In this document: positions 1-6,749 of the stretch, piece by piece
Layout of the letters: every line of letters starts with the position of its first letter
How positions within the stretch are numbered: position 1 is the stretch's first letter
Assembly: GCA_937128785.1 (NCBI GenBank)
Contig: CAKZMS010000628.1
Location: 1 to 6,749, forward strand
DNA: 6,749 bases
Origin: an uncultured Opitutaceae bacterium
GTDB lineage: Bacteria; Verrucomicrobiota; Verrucomicrobiia; Opitutales; Opitutaceae
Reading direction: 5' to 3'
Notes under the pieces: generated by a model
What the model was told of the DNA's origin: nothing
What the model saw: only the letters and a program-made list of their open reading frames with translations
Databases searched by the model: none
Program-made: the position numbers and the translations under genes

Positions 1-357
1 GATCAACTGGCCCCGGGCTACAAGGATGTGCGCCCCGGCTTCGACTACATGGTCCTCGAAGGCCTCAACGTGAATCCGGACGCCGCGCGCACCTTCATTA
101 AGGAAGCCAAACCCACCTACCTCGCGTTCGAACAGTGGATTCGCGACCAGCCGGACGTAGCTCTGCCAGCGGCGAACATCGCGCGCGCGAACCGGGGGGT
201 AGAGAACCGCAAAAAATCCGATTCGTCTCGCCACAAAATCCTCCAGTCAGTGGGCCTGACCGACGACGGTTCGATCACCGACTCCATTCTGCTGAACGCC
301 CTAGACGACTGGCACACGGTGCACCGCGACCTTACCGCGCCTGCAGTCGACTCCTGA
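1..357 (+). CDS. 3' end of an uncharacterised protein, possibly DUF5069 family (5' truncated)
   Basis: The frame is open from the first base and ends at TGA 355-357, leaving 118 C-terminal residues. A GTG at 28 is a possible start, but the frame runs on upstream with protein-like sequence (DQLAPGYKD), so the gene most likely begins outside the window. The product is soluble and mixed in charge, with no signal peptide, membrane segment or cysteine in the visible part. Its segment with GFDYMVLEGLNV followed by PTYLAFEQWI and a C-terminal LLNALDDWHTVHRDL resembles small DUF5069-type proteins of Verrucomicrobia and Planctomycetes, whose function is unknown. That assignment is from memory and weak. 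It is convergent with the DUF1501 gene, with a 302-bp gap between the two stop codons, and shows no functional link to it. Confidence 0.75.
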   Translation, partial: DQLAPGYKDVRPGFDYMVLEGLNVNPDAARTFIKEAKPTYLAFEQWIRDQPDVALPAANIARANRGVENRKKSDSSRHKILQSVGLTDDGSITDSILLNALDDWHTVHRDLTAPAVDS

Positions 358-460
358 CGGCAGGTTGGTCGGCTGAATGCCTGCCTCATCCCGCCTGCTT
401 CGCCGGAAGTGCCTGCGGACCTGGTTCCGGCTGCTGCGGAGTCCCCATTCCACTGCTATT

Positions 461-640
461 TTTACAGGAGCGAACAGAGGAAAGCAGAGCCGTCAGCCTG
501 CTTCTTTTTCACAGAAGAAAACGAAGGAAACAAAGCACCCCGAAAATACTGCGGTGCGTCAGCCCTTTGTTCTCTTCGTTACCTTCTGTAATAACTCCAA
601 CGGTGGAGTGGCTCTGCTTCTCTCCGCTCCCTCCTGTGAA
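461..640. repeat. Nested inverted-repeat element (four copies of a purine-rich unit, + + - -) between convergent genes
   Basis: The outer arms are 461-491 and 610-640 (25 of 31 positions complementary). The inner arms are 510-535 and 565-590 (21 of 26). A small central hairpin pairs 535-539 with 553-557. Outer and inner arms are versions of one motif, roughly ACAGRAG, two variable bases, AACRRAGGAAA and CARAG, so the unit occurs twice forward and twice reversed. An 8-mer, CGTCAGCC, is repeated directly at 491-498 and 557-564. Bases 501-600 are about 43% GC by hand count, well below the flanking genes. Neither strand has a T-run after the hairpin, so it is not a classical intrinsic terminator, though it could end or stabilise either convergent transcript. 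The rest of the gap (358-460 and 641-659) shows nothing beyond a weak 7-bp stem (402-408 with 425-431). No transposase or coding potential is visible. Confidence 0.8.
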
Positions 641-659
641 AAGTAACCCTGCCTCACCG

Positions 660-2198
660 CTACGCGAACAGCGCGTCAACGGATTTACCGTGGCCATCCG
701 GGGTCACGTAGAACGGACGGCGCTCAATGTCGTAACCATGATTGGGCGGTATGCCCATCGTGCGATAAATCGAAGCGTGTAGGTCGGTGATCGTCATCGG
801 ATCGGCGATGGTTTTGCAGGGGCGCTCATCGGCAGTGACGCCGTGCACGTGGCCTTGCTTCACGCCACCGCCAAACAGCAACACACTGCCCGCGGCGGTG
901 AAGTGGCGGTGCATGCCGTAGAATTTGGAATCATTGATGACGTCCGGCACTTCGACCTGATCGGTCACCGCTGCGTCAGGCTTGCCCTCGACCATCATGT
1001 CGCGACTGAACTCGCTCGCCACGACCACCAGGGTGCGATCGAGCAATCCGCGTTCTTCCAGATCGCGCACGAGTTGGGCGATCGGCGCATCGATCATGCG
1101 CTTCATGCCCACCAAGCGACTGTGCCCATTTTCGTGGGTGTCCCAATTGAAGAACGGAATATATTCCGTGGTCACTTCGATGAACCGGGCTCCCGATTCA
1201 CACAGTCGCCGGGCCAACAAACAGCCCAGACCGAACCGCCCAATCATGCTCTCCTCGTATTTGCCTCCCATCCGATCGCGTGGCGCATCGAAACGCATGC
1301 CGGTCGTGTAGTCCGGGTAATACTTGCGGGTGTTGGCTTCGGGCTCGAGCGACAGGTCAAAGGCTTTCGCCGAAGGTGAGTTCAGTAGACGGTGGGCGTT
1401 GTCCATCGCCCGCAAGAGGGACTCTTTCTGATAGTCACTACCGGCCTCGCCAATCGGACTCTCGGCCAACAACTGCCGATACAATTTTTCCCGGTTGGTG
1501 AATCGACCGGGACTCATGCCCTCCGGCGGTCGCACGGCATCCGCCGCGTCCTCGGGAAAGGCAACATTGAACGGACCATACTCACTGCCCAGGAAACCCG
1601 CGGTAGTGAAGGCTTTCAGCTCCTCGCCTTCGCCGAGGTTGAAACGCTGACCGATGTTGATGAACGCCGGCATGGCCGGATCGGCGGCGCCGCGCGTGCG
1701 GGCGATCCACGCGCCGATGTGCGGCGCCGCCACGGTCTGCGGCGGCACGTAACCGGTGTGCCAGTTGAACTGGTGGCGGGAGTGGAGGATGAACCCGAGA
1801 TCCGACGCCTGCATGCCCCGGATCAAGGTGCCGCGATCCATCACGCTCGCGAGGTTCTCCAGTCCCGCGGAAAAGCGCACGCCATCGACGGCGGTGGGGA
1901 TCGACGGGAAGGTGCTCAACACCTCATCCGGATTCAGGCCATCACGGTAAGGCGTGTAACGCTTCGGATCAAAGGTCTCGGTGTGGGCCATGCCGCCCGC
2001 CATCCACAGCACGATCACGCGGTCGGCGGTGGGGGCGATGTCGCCCAGGCTGGAGTCGAGCGCCCAGGAGCGCGGCGCGCCCGCCGCCAGCGCCGCCAAC
2101 GTGGCGGTCGACGCCTTTTTCAAAAAATCGCGACGGGTGTCGTGTTGCGGTTGAGCCCGGTGAAAAGCCCGTTCGGCCAAGAATCGGTGGAGGTTCAT
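660..2198 (-). CDS. DUF1501 family protein, Tat-exported
   Basis: This 512-residue protein has the usual length for DUF1501, a family common in Planctomycetes and Verrucomicrobia and related in fold to the alkaline phosphatase/sulfatase superfamily; its reaction is unknown. Residues 21-27 (TRRDFLK) form a twin-arginine motif, followed by an alanine-rich hydrophobic stretch (30-41) and a likely cleavage site after SWA (46), so the protein should be exported folded. Family landmarks are GGMAHTETFDPK (68-79), RFGLGCLLARRLCESGARFIEV (321-341), WDTHENG (352-358), VVVASEFSRD (391-400), MHRHF then LLFGGGVKQG (429-449), and TITDLHASIYRTMGI (469-483). ATG 2198 is chosen because it places the Tat motif near the N-terminus; no Shine-Dalgarno is visible. 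The start lies 13 bp after the DUF1549/DUF1553 stop, suggesting co-transcription and perhaps translational coupling. The usual GEFGRTP-like motif reads SEFSRDM here, marking a divergent subgroup. Confidence 0.94.
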   Translation of the reverse strand: MNLHRFLAERAFHRAQPQHDTRRDFLKKASTATLAALAAGAPRSWALDSSLGDIAPTADRVIVLWMAGGMAHTETFDPKRYTPYRDGLNPDEVLSTFPSIPTAVDGVRFSAGLENLASVMDRGTLIRGMQASDLGFILHSRHQFNWHTGYVPPQTVAAPHIGAWIARTRGAADPAMPAFINIGQRFNLGEGEELKAFTTAGFLGSEYGPFNVAFPEDAADAVRPPEGMSPGRFTNREKLYRQLLAESPIGEAGSDYQKESLLRAMDNAHRLLNSPSAKAFDLSLEPEANTRKYYPDYTTGMRFDAPRDRMGGKYEESMIGRFGLGCLLARRLCESGARFIEVTTEYIPFFNWDTHENGHSRLVGMKRMIDAPIAQLVRDLEERGLLDRTLVVVASEFSRDMMVEGKPDAAVTDQVEVPDVINDSKFYGMHRHFTAAGSVLLFGGGVKQGHVHGVTADERPCKTIADPMTITDLHASIYRTMGIPPNHGYDIERRPFYVTPDGHGKSVDALFA

Positions 2199-2211
2199 AT
2201 CAACAGCGGGG

Positions 2212-4728
2212 TCAGTAGATAAGTTGAAATTCAGGAAGGGCAGTCAGGGCCCACAGCAGGTCTTGCACTCCCGCCGGATCGGCAGGCGTGCCCACCAGTT
2301 GCGACGCGAGCGCGAGTTCCGAAGCCGCCGGGGGCCGGCTCAAGGTGTGCTGATAGAGCCGCTCAACGAGGGCTTCGCTCGAAGTATCGGAACGCGTAAG
2401 GATGGAATCCGCCGCATCGGCCAACAGTCGCGCCAGGGTCTCGCCGTTGGTGAGTTCCAAGGCCTGCAGGGTCGTGGCCTCCTCTTGGCGCGCGGTGACG
2501 GTCTGTTCGCGGTTGGGACGGCCTAGCGCCACCATCAACGGATCCGCCGCCACCAACGAAGCCCGAGCGACTGGCATGTCGTCCGCCGGCGCGGCGGCCA
2601 GTTCCATGAAGTGGTCACCAACTCGCCAAGGAGCCAAGTCCACACCACCCAATTCGACGGCCATGTGCCCCGCCCTGCCCTCCATCGTCGCAACCCACTT
2701 TTCATCGGACACCAAGTCATGGTTACCCTCGGCCGTGCGCACCTTGGCGTAGAGAATCACGCCGGCCGGATTGTAAGTCTCGGGCGGCGTGGGGGGCAGT
2801 TCGGTCTGACCCGGGCGCAGTCGGATCGGTGTTCCGTCCGGATAAAAATTGGTGCCGCGCACCGTCAGATGATTAGCCCCGACCGTGAGGTGTTTTCTGA
2901 GATCGTAAGTTTGCACGCCGGTGCTGGATCGCTTGGAAACCGAGGCTACCCGCTGCGAGTTCACCACTACCGTGTAGCCGTTGTCGGCGGCGATGGTCAG
3001 CACGGCCTCAACCGGCTCCGCATCGAGAAACAGCGTGCGATCGAAACGCACATTCTCCGGCCGCGCGCCTTCCATGGCATCGGCGGTCGTCCAAATCCAT
3101 TGGGGCTCCAGCGCGAGTTGATCGGCCAGCCCCGAGGCCAGGGCCGCGTTGCGATTCACTCGGGAGGTGTTTCGCGGATACGGCAGATCCGCCACCGTGC
3201 GGATGGCGTCTGAGAACTGCTCCGCACTCAGGCGCCGCACCTCCGGACCGCGGAAGACGTAGGCGTCCTCGGCGACCGGCTCCAAGTTCACCGGGAGCTG
3301 GTAGGCCCGTGACGTGAAGATGCGTTCCAACGTGTGCTTCAGGTCAAAGTCGTGCGCCACGAGGTCCTCGGCCAACCAATCCATCAACTCCGGCGACCAG
3401 GCCGGACGATCCATCTCATCGATGGGCTCGACCAAGCCGCGGCCGAAGAACCGATGCCAATACCGATTCACGATGGTGCGCGGCAGCCGCCCGTTGGCGC
3501 GACCGGTGATGATCTCAGCCAATTGGCGGCGGCGCATCTCCGGACTCGAGTCTGCGTCGAGTTCACCGATTTCCTCGTAAAGAAACTTCACCCGGCTCAT
3601 GTCGCCGGTGGGCTTGTCGCACTCGGCGATTTCGAGCGGTCCGTCCGCGTAGACACTCGCCATGCCGTAAGAGTCCGCGAGCGTGTAGTCGTCGATGAAA
3701 CTGTCGTGACATGAGGCGCACTTGAGGTTCACGCCGAGAAACACGTGTGCCACTCCTTGGGCGGCCTGCATCGGTGGGAGCATGCTGGCGTTGACGGTGC
3801 CCCGCCAAGAGATGCCCTTGGTGAACCCTTCCGCCGCCATGCCGGGATTCACCAACTCCGCCACAAACTCATCGTAGGCCATGTTGCGCGCCAGAGCCGC
3901 ATAGAGCCAGTCGGTGATCGGCTTGCGCCCGCCGTCGATGTAACCCACCCCGCGATAGTCGTTGCGCAGAAGATCGTTCCAGAACGTCAGCCAGTGCTCG
4001 GCGTAGGCCTGTCGATCGGCCAAGAGTTCGCGCACCAAACGCACGCGCTTGTCCGGCGCATCATCGGCCAGGAATTGAGCGAGTCTATCGGGCGGCGGCA
4101 ACAGCCCCACCGCGTCCAGCCAAACCCGGCGGGCGAAGGTTCGGTCGTCAACGGGCTGGGGCCAAGCCACGCCATCGGCGTCGAAGGTGGCATCGACGAA
4201 GCCATCGATCGGATTGTCGAAATCCGCCGGGACATCGATCTCCTTGAGCTCGACCGGCGAGAGGTTCGAACGCTCGACTTCGAAAAACGTAATCTCCTCC
4301 GGCCAGACCATGCCTTGATCGATCCACGCCCGAAATACGGCCACTTCCTCGCGCGTGAGTTTCTTGCCCTTCTCGGGCATGACGATGTCGGGCTTGAGCC
4401 CGGAGACCATGGCGATGACCAGGCTTTCGGCGCTGTTCCCCATGATGGCCGGATCACCGTTGTCGCCGCCGAAGATGAAATCATCACGGGTTTCCAAACT
4501 GAACACGCCCTTGGATTTTCCGTGGGCATGACACTGCGTGCAGCTCTCCTCAAAGATCGGTTGGATATCGCGGGCGAAGTCCACCGTGAAGGGAGCGGGC
4601 TCCGGCAAAAGCGCCTGTTGCTCCGGCGAAAGGGGGGAGTAGTCCTTGGCGTATACGGGTAAGGCCAACACCAGCAATCCAAGTCGGAGGTGATGACCCA
4701 CACGAAGTGATGGGCAGGGGTAATTCAT
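2212..4728 (-). CDS. DUF1549/DUF1553 protein with planctomycete-type cytochrome c domain and inserted beta-sandwich domain
   Basis: The protein has 838 residues from ATG 4728; a TTG at 4740 would add four residues, and neither has a visible Shine-Dalgarno. ATG is preferred because it leaves a compact Sec signal peptide, with hydrophobic residues about 15-26 and likely cleavage after VYA (27). Order of parts: a PSCyt1-type cytochrome domain (about 48-146) with haem motif CTQCH (63-67) and candidate axial Met117 in MPEKGKK; DUF1549 (about 190-370) with a second motif CASCH (337-341); DUF1553, beginning around GRLPRTIVNRYWHRFFGRGL (413-432); an inserted galactose-binding-like beta-sandwich (about 543-702); then the DUF1553 C-terminal part, including ASLVAADPLMVALGRPNREQ (723-742) and LVERLYQHTLSRPP (787-800). 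Haem c attachment implies a periplasmic or cell-surface redox role. The family is habitually encoded beside DUF1501 genes, as here. The substrate is unknown; the insert suggests contact with a glycan or another exported partner, which is inference. Confidence 0.95.
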   Translation of the reverse strand: MNYPCPSLRVGHHLRLGLLVLALPVYAKDYSPLSPEQQALLPEPAPFTVDFARDIQPIFEESCTQCHAHGKSKGVFSLETRDDFIFGGDNGDPAIMGNSAESLVIAMVSGLKPDIVMPEKGKKLTREEVAVFRAWIDQGMVWPEEITFFEVERSNLSPVELKEIDVPADFDNPIDGFVDATFDADGVAWPQPVDDRTFARRVWLDAVGLLPPPDRLAQFLADDAPDKRVRLVRELLADRQAYAEHWLTFWNDLLRNDYRGVGYIDGGRKPITDWLYAALARNMAYDEFVAELVNPGMAAEGFTKGISWRGTVNASMLPPMQAAQGVAHVFLGVNLKCASCHDSFIDDYTLADSYGMASVYADGPLEIAECDKPTGDMSRVKFLYEEIGELDADSSPEMRRRQLAEIITGRANGRLPRTIVNRYWHRFFGRGLVEPIDEMDRPAWSPELMDWLAEDLVAHDFDLKHTLERIFTSRAYQLPVNLEPVAEDAYVFRGPEVRRLSAEQFSDAIRTVADLPYPRNTSRVNRNAALASGLADQLALEPQWIWTTADAMEGARPENVRFDRTLFLDAEPVEAVLTIAADNGYTVVVNSQRVASVSKRSSTGVQTYDLRKHLTVGANHLTVRGTNFYPDGTPIRLRPGQTELPPTPPETYNPAGVILYAKVRTAEGNHDLVSDEKWVATMEGRAGHMAVELGGVDLAPWRVGDHFMELAAAPADDMPVARASLVAADPLMVALGRPNREQTVTARQEEATTLQALELTNGETLARLLADAADSILTRSDTSSEALVERLYQHTLSRPPAASELALASQLVGTPADPAGVQDLLWALTALPEFQLIY
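2623..3102 (-). other. Region encoding a lectin-like (galactose-binding-like) domain inserted within DUF1553
   Basis: This covers about residues 543-702 of the cytochrome protein, numbering from ATG 4728. It opens with WIW (544-546), continues RTLFLDAEPVEAVLTIAADN and YTVVVNSQRV, then YDLRKHLTVGANHLTVRGTN, PAGVILYAKV and SDEKWVAT, and closes at APWRVG. This order (Trp motif, RxF strand, ADNxYxVxVN strand, YDL..L..G.N.L.V strand, xDxxW strand) is what I know from N-terminal beta-sandwich modules of GH2 and GH78 glycoside hydrolases. DUF1553-like sequence lies on both sides, so this is an internal insertion. Boundaries are approximate, and carbohydrate binding is inferred, not shown. Confidence 0.65.
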
Positions 4729-4895
4729 CAGACGGGTCAAAGCCCACGTGAAATAGAGGCGGAGCTCGATAAAAAACCGGCCGACAAATGCGCTTTCGGA
4801 TGAAGGAAAGACGCTGTCGGGCGTAAAGCCCGACCCACATTTCCAGGTTCGCTGCTTTGCCCCGTGGGTCGGGCTTTACGCCCGACAGAATCACG
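4729..4895. other. Intergenic gap upstream of the DUF1549/DUF1553 gene
   Basis: This 167-bp gap separates two minus-strand genes and contains the REPIN-like element at 4814-4888. The remaining stretch before the cytochrome gene (4729-4813) includes an A-run (4771-4776, a T-run on the minus strand) in locally AT-richer DNA. It could hold a promoter for the DUF1549/DUF1553-DUF1501 pair, but I could not identify a convincing -35/-10 pair or a ribosome-binding site. Confidence 0.5.
4814..4888. repeat. REPIN-like element: perfect 25-bp inverted repeat with self-complementary arms
   Basis: Arms 4814-4838 and 4864-4888 are perfectly complementary over 25 bp, separated by a 25-nt spacer (4839-4863). 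Each arm is itself a hairpin: GTCGGGC and GCCCGAC around a 5-nt loop (stems 4816-4822 with 4828-4834, and 4868-4874 with 4880-4886), with a GTGG head on its inner side. Two inverted REP units, each a short G-rich head plus a palindrome, is the layout of REPINs mobilised by RAYT (TnpA_REP) transposases in proteobacteria. No RAYT gene is in the window, so mobility is inferred. The element starts 7 bp past the propeller stop codon on the minus strand. Its transcript could fold into one long stem or two small hairpins, which may protect the propeller mRNA 3' end or lower read-through. No T-tract follows, so it is not a standard terminator. Confidence 0.8.
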
Positions 4896-6749
4896 TCACT
4901 CCGCCGGCGGCAGCGTGATCGACCGCAGTCGCCATCCGGTCGAAAAGAACATCTGGTCGCCGACGATCGGACCCACGATGTCGATCGAGTTGGGTGACTT
5001 CGAGGTGATCCACACGCCGCGGCGAGGTTCGGCTTCATCGCGTTGCCAGACCAACTCGGTCTTAGTCGTGCCGGGTAGTATCCGGAAAATTGCGTAAGCG
5101 GTTGCCCCGTAGACGTGACCAGTGGGGGCGACGCGCAGCGAATGATGTCCGTGCCACGACAAGTCGCCGAATTCTTCCGGTAACCAGGACAGGGATTTGA
5201 GTTCACGTTTCGCCGGATCGATCAGCGCCAAACGGGGTCGAATCGGCGGCGCACCCGCGGTGAGCAGATGGTCGCCCCGGCCGATGAGCGCATACACCAA
5301 TCCCTCTCCGGCCGGGGCGAGCGAAGTCACATCCGCCATGTCTTCGATCCCGAGATCGCCCCACCAGGCCAGTTCATCGGATACCGGATCCCACAACGCC
5401 CAACCCGCATCCAAGCGCTGCACATCCGCGCCCGTGCCGACCTCGATGCTGAGGCCCACGAGCAGTTCATCGAGGTCGTCCAGCCACAGGAGTGAGGTGG
5501 GCGACATATCGGGCACAATGGCTCGGTGTGATTTCGATTCGCCGGTCGCCGGATCATACCAGGCCAGCGTGCCGCCGACCAAACCGTAGTCCGGGCCCGA
5601 GCCCATCCAAAGGCGACCGTCGGGTGACGCGACCAGAGCGTTGGGCCGAATACCGACTTCATCAAACCGCCCCAGATCGCGCGGGTTGTCGCCCTCCTCC
5701 TGGCCGAAGCGAATCCGTTGCTTTGGATCGTAAACCGAGAGCCGGCTATGCGGGTAGGAGGCGAGGTAAATTTTGTCGCCAATCGTCGCGGCCGAATAGG
5801 CTTGGCCACCGGCGAGACTGAACTGGCCGAGGTCCTCAATCACGCTGCCATCCGTCGACGCGCGATAGAGCCGGTTGGGCAAATAGCTCGAGCCGTAAAG
5901 AAACCCATCCGGACCCTCCTCGATAACATGGACATTCGAACCCCCACCCTCCCAGTCCATCGTCAAGCGACGGGTCGGGATTTTGGGATCCTCGTTCGTG
6001 AGGAGAAGTTCCCGCGGTGCGCCTGAGCGGTAATTGACCAAGTCCACCGACCAACCTCCCGGCATGACGTAAGGCGCTTGATAGCCGTGCTCGCCGGCAG
6101 CGTGCACGCCGGGCATGCGAGCCGGGAGGCGTTTGACCGGTTCAGCGGAAAGACCGCGGAGCCGGAACTTACCGGTATGACTGCTGGCATAGAGCCGGCG
6201 ATCGGCACCTTTGAAAAACTCGAGGTGCTGCGACTTGTCCGTCTTGTCGGTGACTTCGATGCCCACCTCGCGCGAGTCGCCCGTGAGCGGGTCGATCACC
6301 ACCAGATGCGGCCGCACCACCCGCACGAGTGCCGCCACGGTTCCGTCATCACCAACAAGCGGATACAAGTAGTTTTCGTCTTCATTGACGCTACCTAAAT
6401 AAGTGAACTCACCGGAGTCCGGTTCGTATTTGATCAGCTCCGCTTTCGGGTAGGTGCCGATCCAGAGCGTGCCGTCCGGAGCCTCGGCAATGCCCGTCGG
6501 AAACGTCGCCCCTTCGCCAAGCGAGCCGAGGATCTCGACGCCGCGTTCCGGGTGCGCCGGGTCGAAGCGATGCAGGCGCGCGTCCCACGCCGAGCCGATG
6601 TAAAGGATTCCGGTGACCGGGCTGCGGTAAGTCGCGGTAGAGAACGTCGACTCCTTGGCCGTCGAGACGGGAAACTGCGCGACCATGCCCGTCTCGAGAT
6701 CCACATCGAGCACGAAGAACCCGCCGTTGTTCTGACTCATGGTCACGCG
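4896..6749 (-). CDS. Large beta-propeller protein, function unknown (5' end outside the window)
   Basis: The frame is open to the right edge; GTG 6746 and ATG 6740 are possible starts, but the first visible residues already read as a propeller strand (GGFFVLDVDLETG), so the true start, probably with a signal peptide, is likely upstream. About 616 residues remain, ending PPAE at TGA 4896-4898. Counting from GTG 6746, about eleven blade-like units recur, pairing a 'G-x-LY/LW-hydrophobic-GS/AS' strand with a 'L-x-x-Y/F/I-DP' strand: near 46-62, 92-110, 134-156, 182-200, 270-300, 324-342, 376-402, 427-456, 482-514, 542-558 and 597-612. This resembles NHL, Kelch or Vgb-lyase-like propellers but matches no named family that I recognise. 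The visible part has no catalytic motif, transmembrane segment or cysteine. It lies upstream of the cytochrome gene on the same strand, with a gap of 167 bp from its stop to ATG 4728. Binding or scaffold function is inference. Confidence 0.75.
   Translation of the reverse strand, partial: RVTMSQNNGGFFVLDVDLETGMVAQFPVSTAKESTFSTATYRSPVTGILYIGSAWDARLHRFDPAHPERGVEILGSLGEGATFPTGIAEAPDGTLWIGTYPKAELIKYEPDSGEFTYLGSVNEDENYLYPLVGDDGTVAALVRVVRPHLVVIDPLTGDSREVGIEVTDKTDKSQHLEFFKGADRRLYASSHTGKFRLRGLSAEPVKRLPARMPGVHAAGEHGYQAPYVMPGGWSVDLVNYRSGAPRELLLTNEDPKIPTRRLTMDWEGGGSNVHVIEEGPDGFLYGSSYLPNRLYRASTDGSVIEDLGQFSLAGGQAYSAATIGDKIYLASYPHSRLSVYDPKQRIRFGQEEGDNPRDLGRFDEVGIRPNALVASPDGRLWMGSGPDYGLVGGTLAWYDPATGESKSHRAIVPDMSPTSLLWLDDLDELLVGLSIEVGTGADVQRLDAGWALWDPVSDELAWWGDLGIEDMADVTSLAPAGEGLVYALIGRGDHLLTAGAPPIRPRLALIDPAKRELKSLSWLPEEFGDLSWHGHHSLRVAPTGHVYGATAYAIFRILPGTTKTELVWQRDEAEPRRGVWITSKSPNSIDIVGPIVGDQMFFSTGWRLRSITLPPAE

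Noticed and set aside
402..431. Possible intrinsic terminator for the left gene (stem 402-408 with 425-431)
   Set aside because: The stem is only 7 bp with a 16-nt loop, and no T-run follows, so it is not distinguishable from chance in GC-rich DNA.
461..640. CRISPR array or insertion sequence
   Set aside because: The repeat units are inverted and degenerate, not regularly spaced direct repeats with unique spacers, and no transposase or cas gene is present.
377..697. Short open frames on both strands within the convergent intergenic region
   Set aside because: They read through the inverted-repeat element and give low-complexity peptides such as LCFLRFLL and LCSLRYLL, explained by the repeated purine/pyrimidine motif rather than by a gene.
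843..2222. Long plus-strand open frames (843-1379 and 1392-2222) opposite the DUF1501 gene
   Set aside because: They are antisense to a protein with clear family motifs throughout. Their translations are rich in Arg, His and Gly with no recognisable domain, as expected for mirror frames in GC-rich DNA.
3745..4662. A 305-codon plus-strand open frame opposite the cytochrome gene
   Set aside because: It lies entirely antisense to the cytochrome and DUF1549 domains, including both CxxCH motifs. Its composition is that of a shadow frame and it has no domain or start signal.
4729..4813. Promoter for the DUF1549/DUF1553-DUF1501 pair
   Set aside because: The region is somewhat AT-rich, but no -35/-10 pair with normal spacing could be found by eye, so no site is called.

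Overview
The window looks like chromosomal DNA from the Verrucomicrobiota/Planctomycetota side of the PVC group, most likely an Opitutaceae-like verrucomicrobium. This is inferred from gene content, not from a marker gene. Two adjacent genes form the Planctomycetes/Verrucomicrobia-type pair of a DUF1549/DUF1553 protein with a planctomycete-type cytochrome c domain and a DUF1501 protein. The DNA is GC-rich and start codons mostly lack a clear Shine-Dalgarno sequence.

Layout, left to right: (1) positions 1-357, plus strand, the 3' end of an uncharacterised gene, possibly DUF5069. (2) 358-659, a convergent intergenic region dominated by a nested inverted repeat (461-640) built from four copies of one purine-rich motif in order + + - -. 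(3) 660-2198, minus strand, a Tat-exported DUF1501 protein. (4) 2212-4728, minus strand, a Sec-exported protein with two CxxCH haem-binding motifs, DUF1549 and DUF1553, and a lectin-like beta-sandwich inserted inside DUF1553. (5) 4729-4895, an intergenic gap with a perfect 25-bp inverted repeat whose arms are themselves hairpins, a REPIN-like element. (6) 4896-6749, minus strand, a large beta-propeller protein open at the right edge.

The three minus-strand genes read in the order propeller, DUF1549/DUF1553 cytochrome, DUF1501. The last two are 13 bp apart and almost certainly co-transcribed. Whether the propeller gene belongs to the same transcript is unclear because the REPIN-like element lies between them. 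All complete products on this strand appear to be exported. A plausible but unproven picture is an extracytoplasmic module in which a cytochrome with a carbohydrate-binding-like insert works with a DUF1501 protein of the alkaline phosphatase/sulfatase-like fold. No tRNA, rRNA, CRISPR array, transposase or phage gene was seen. The most unusual features are the two intergenic repeat elements and the domain insertion in the cytochrome protein.
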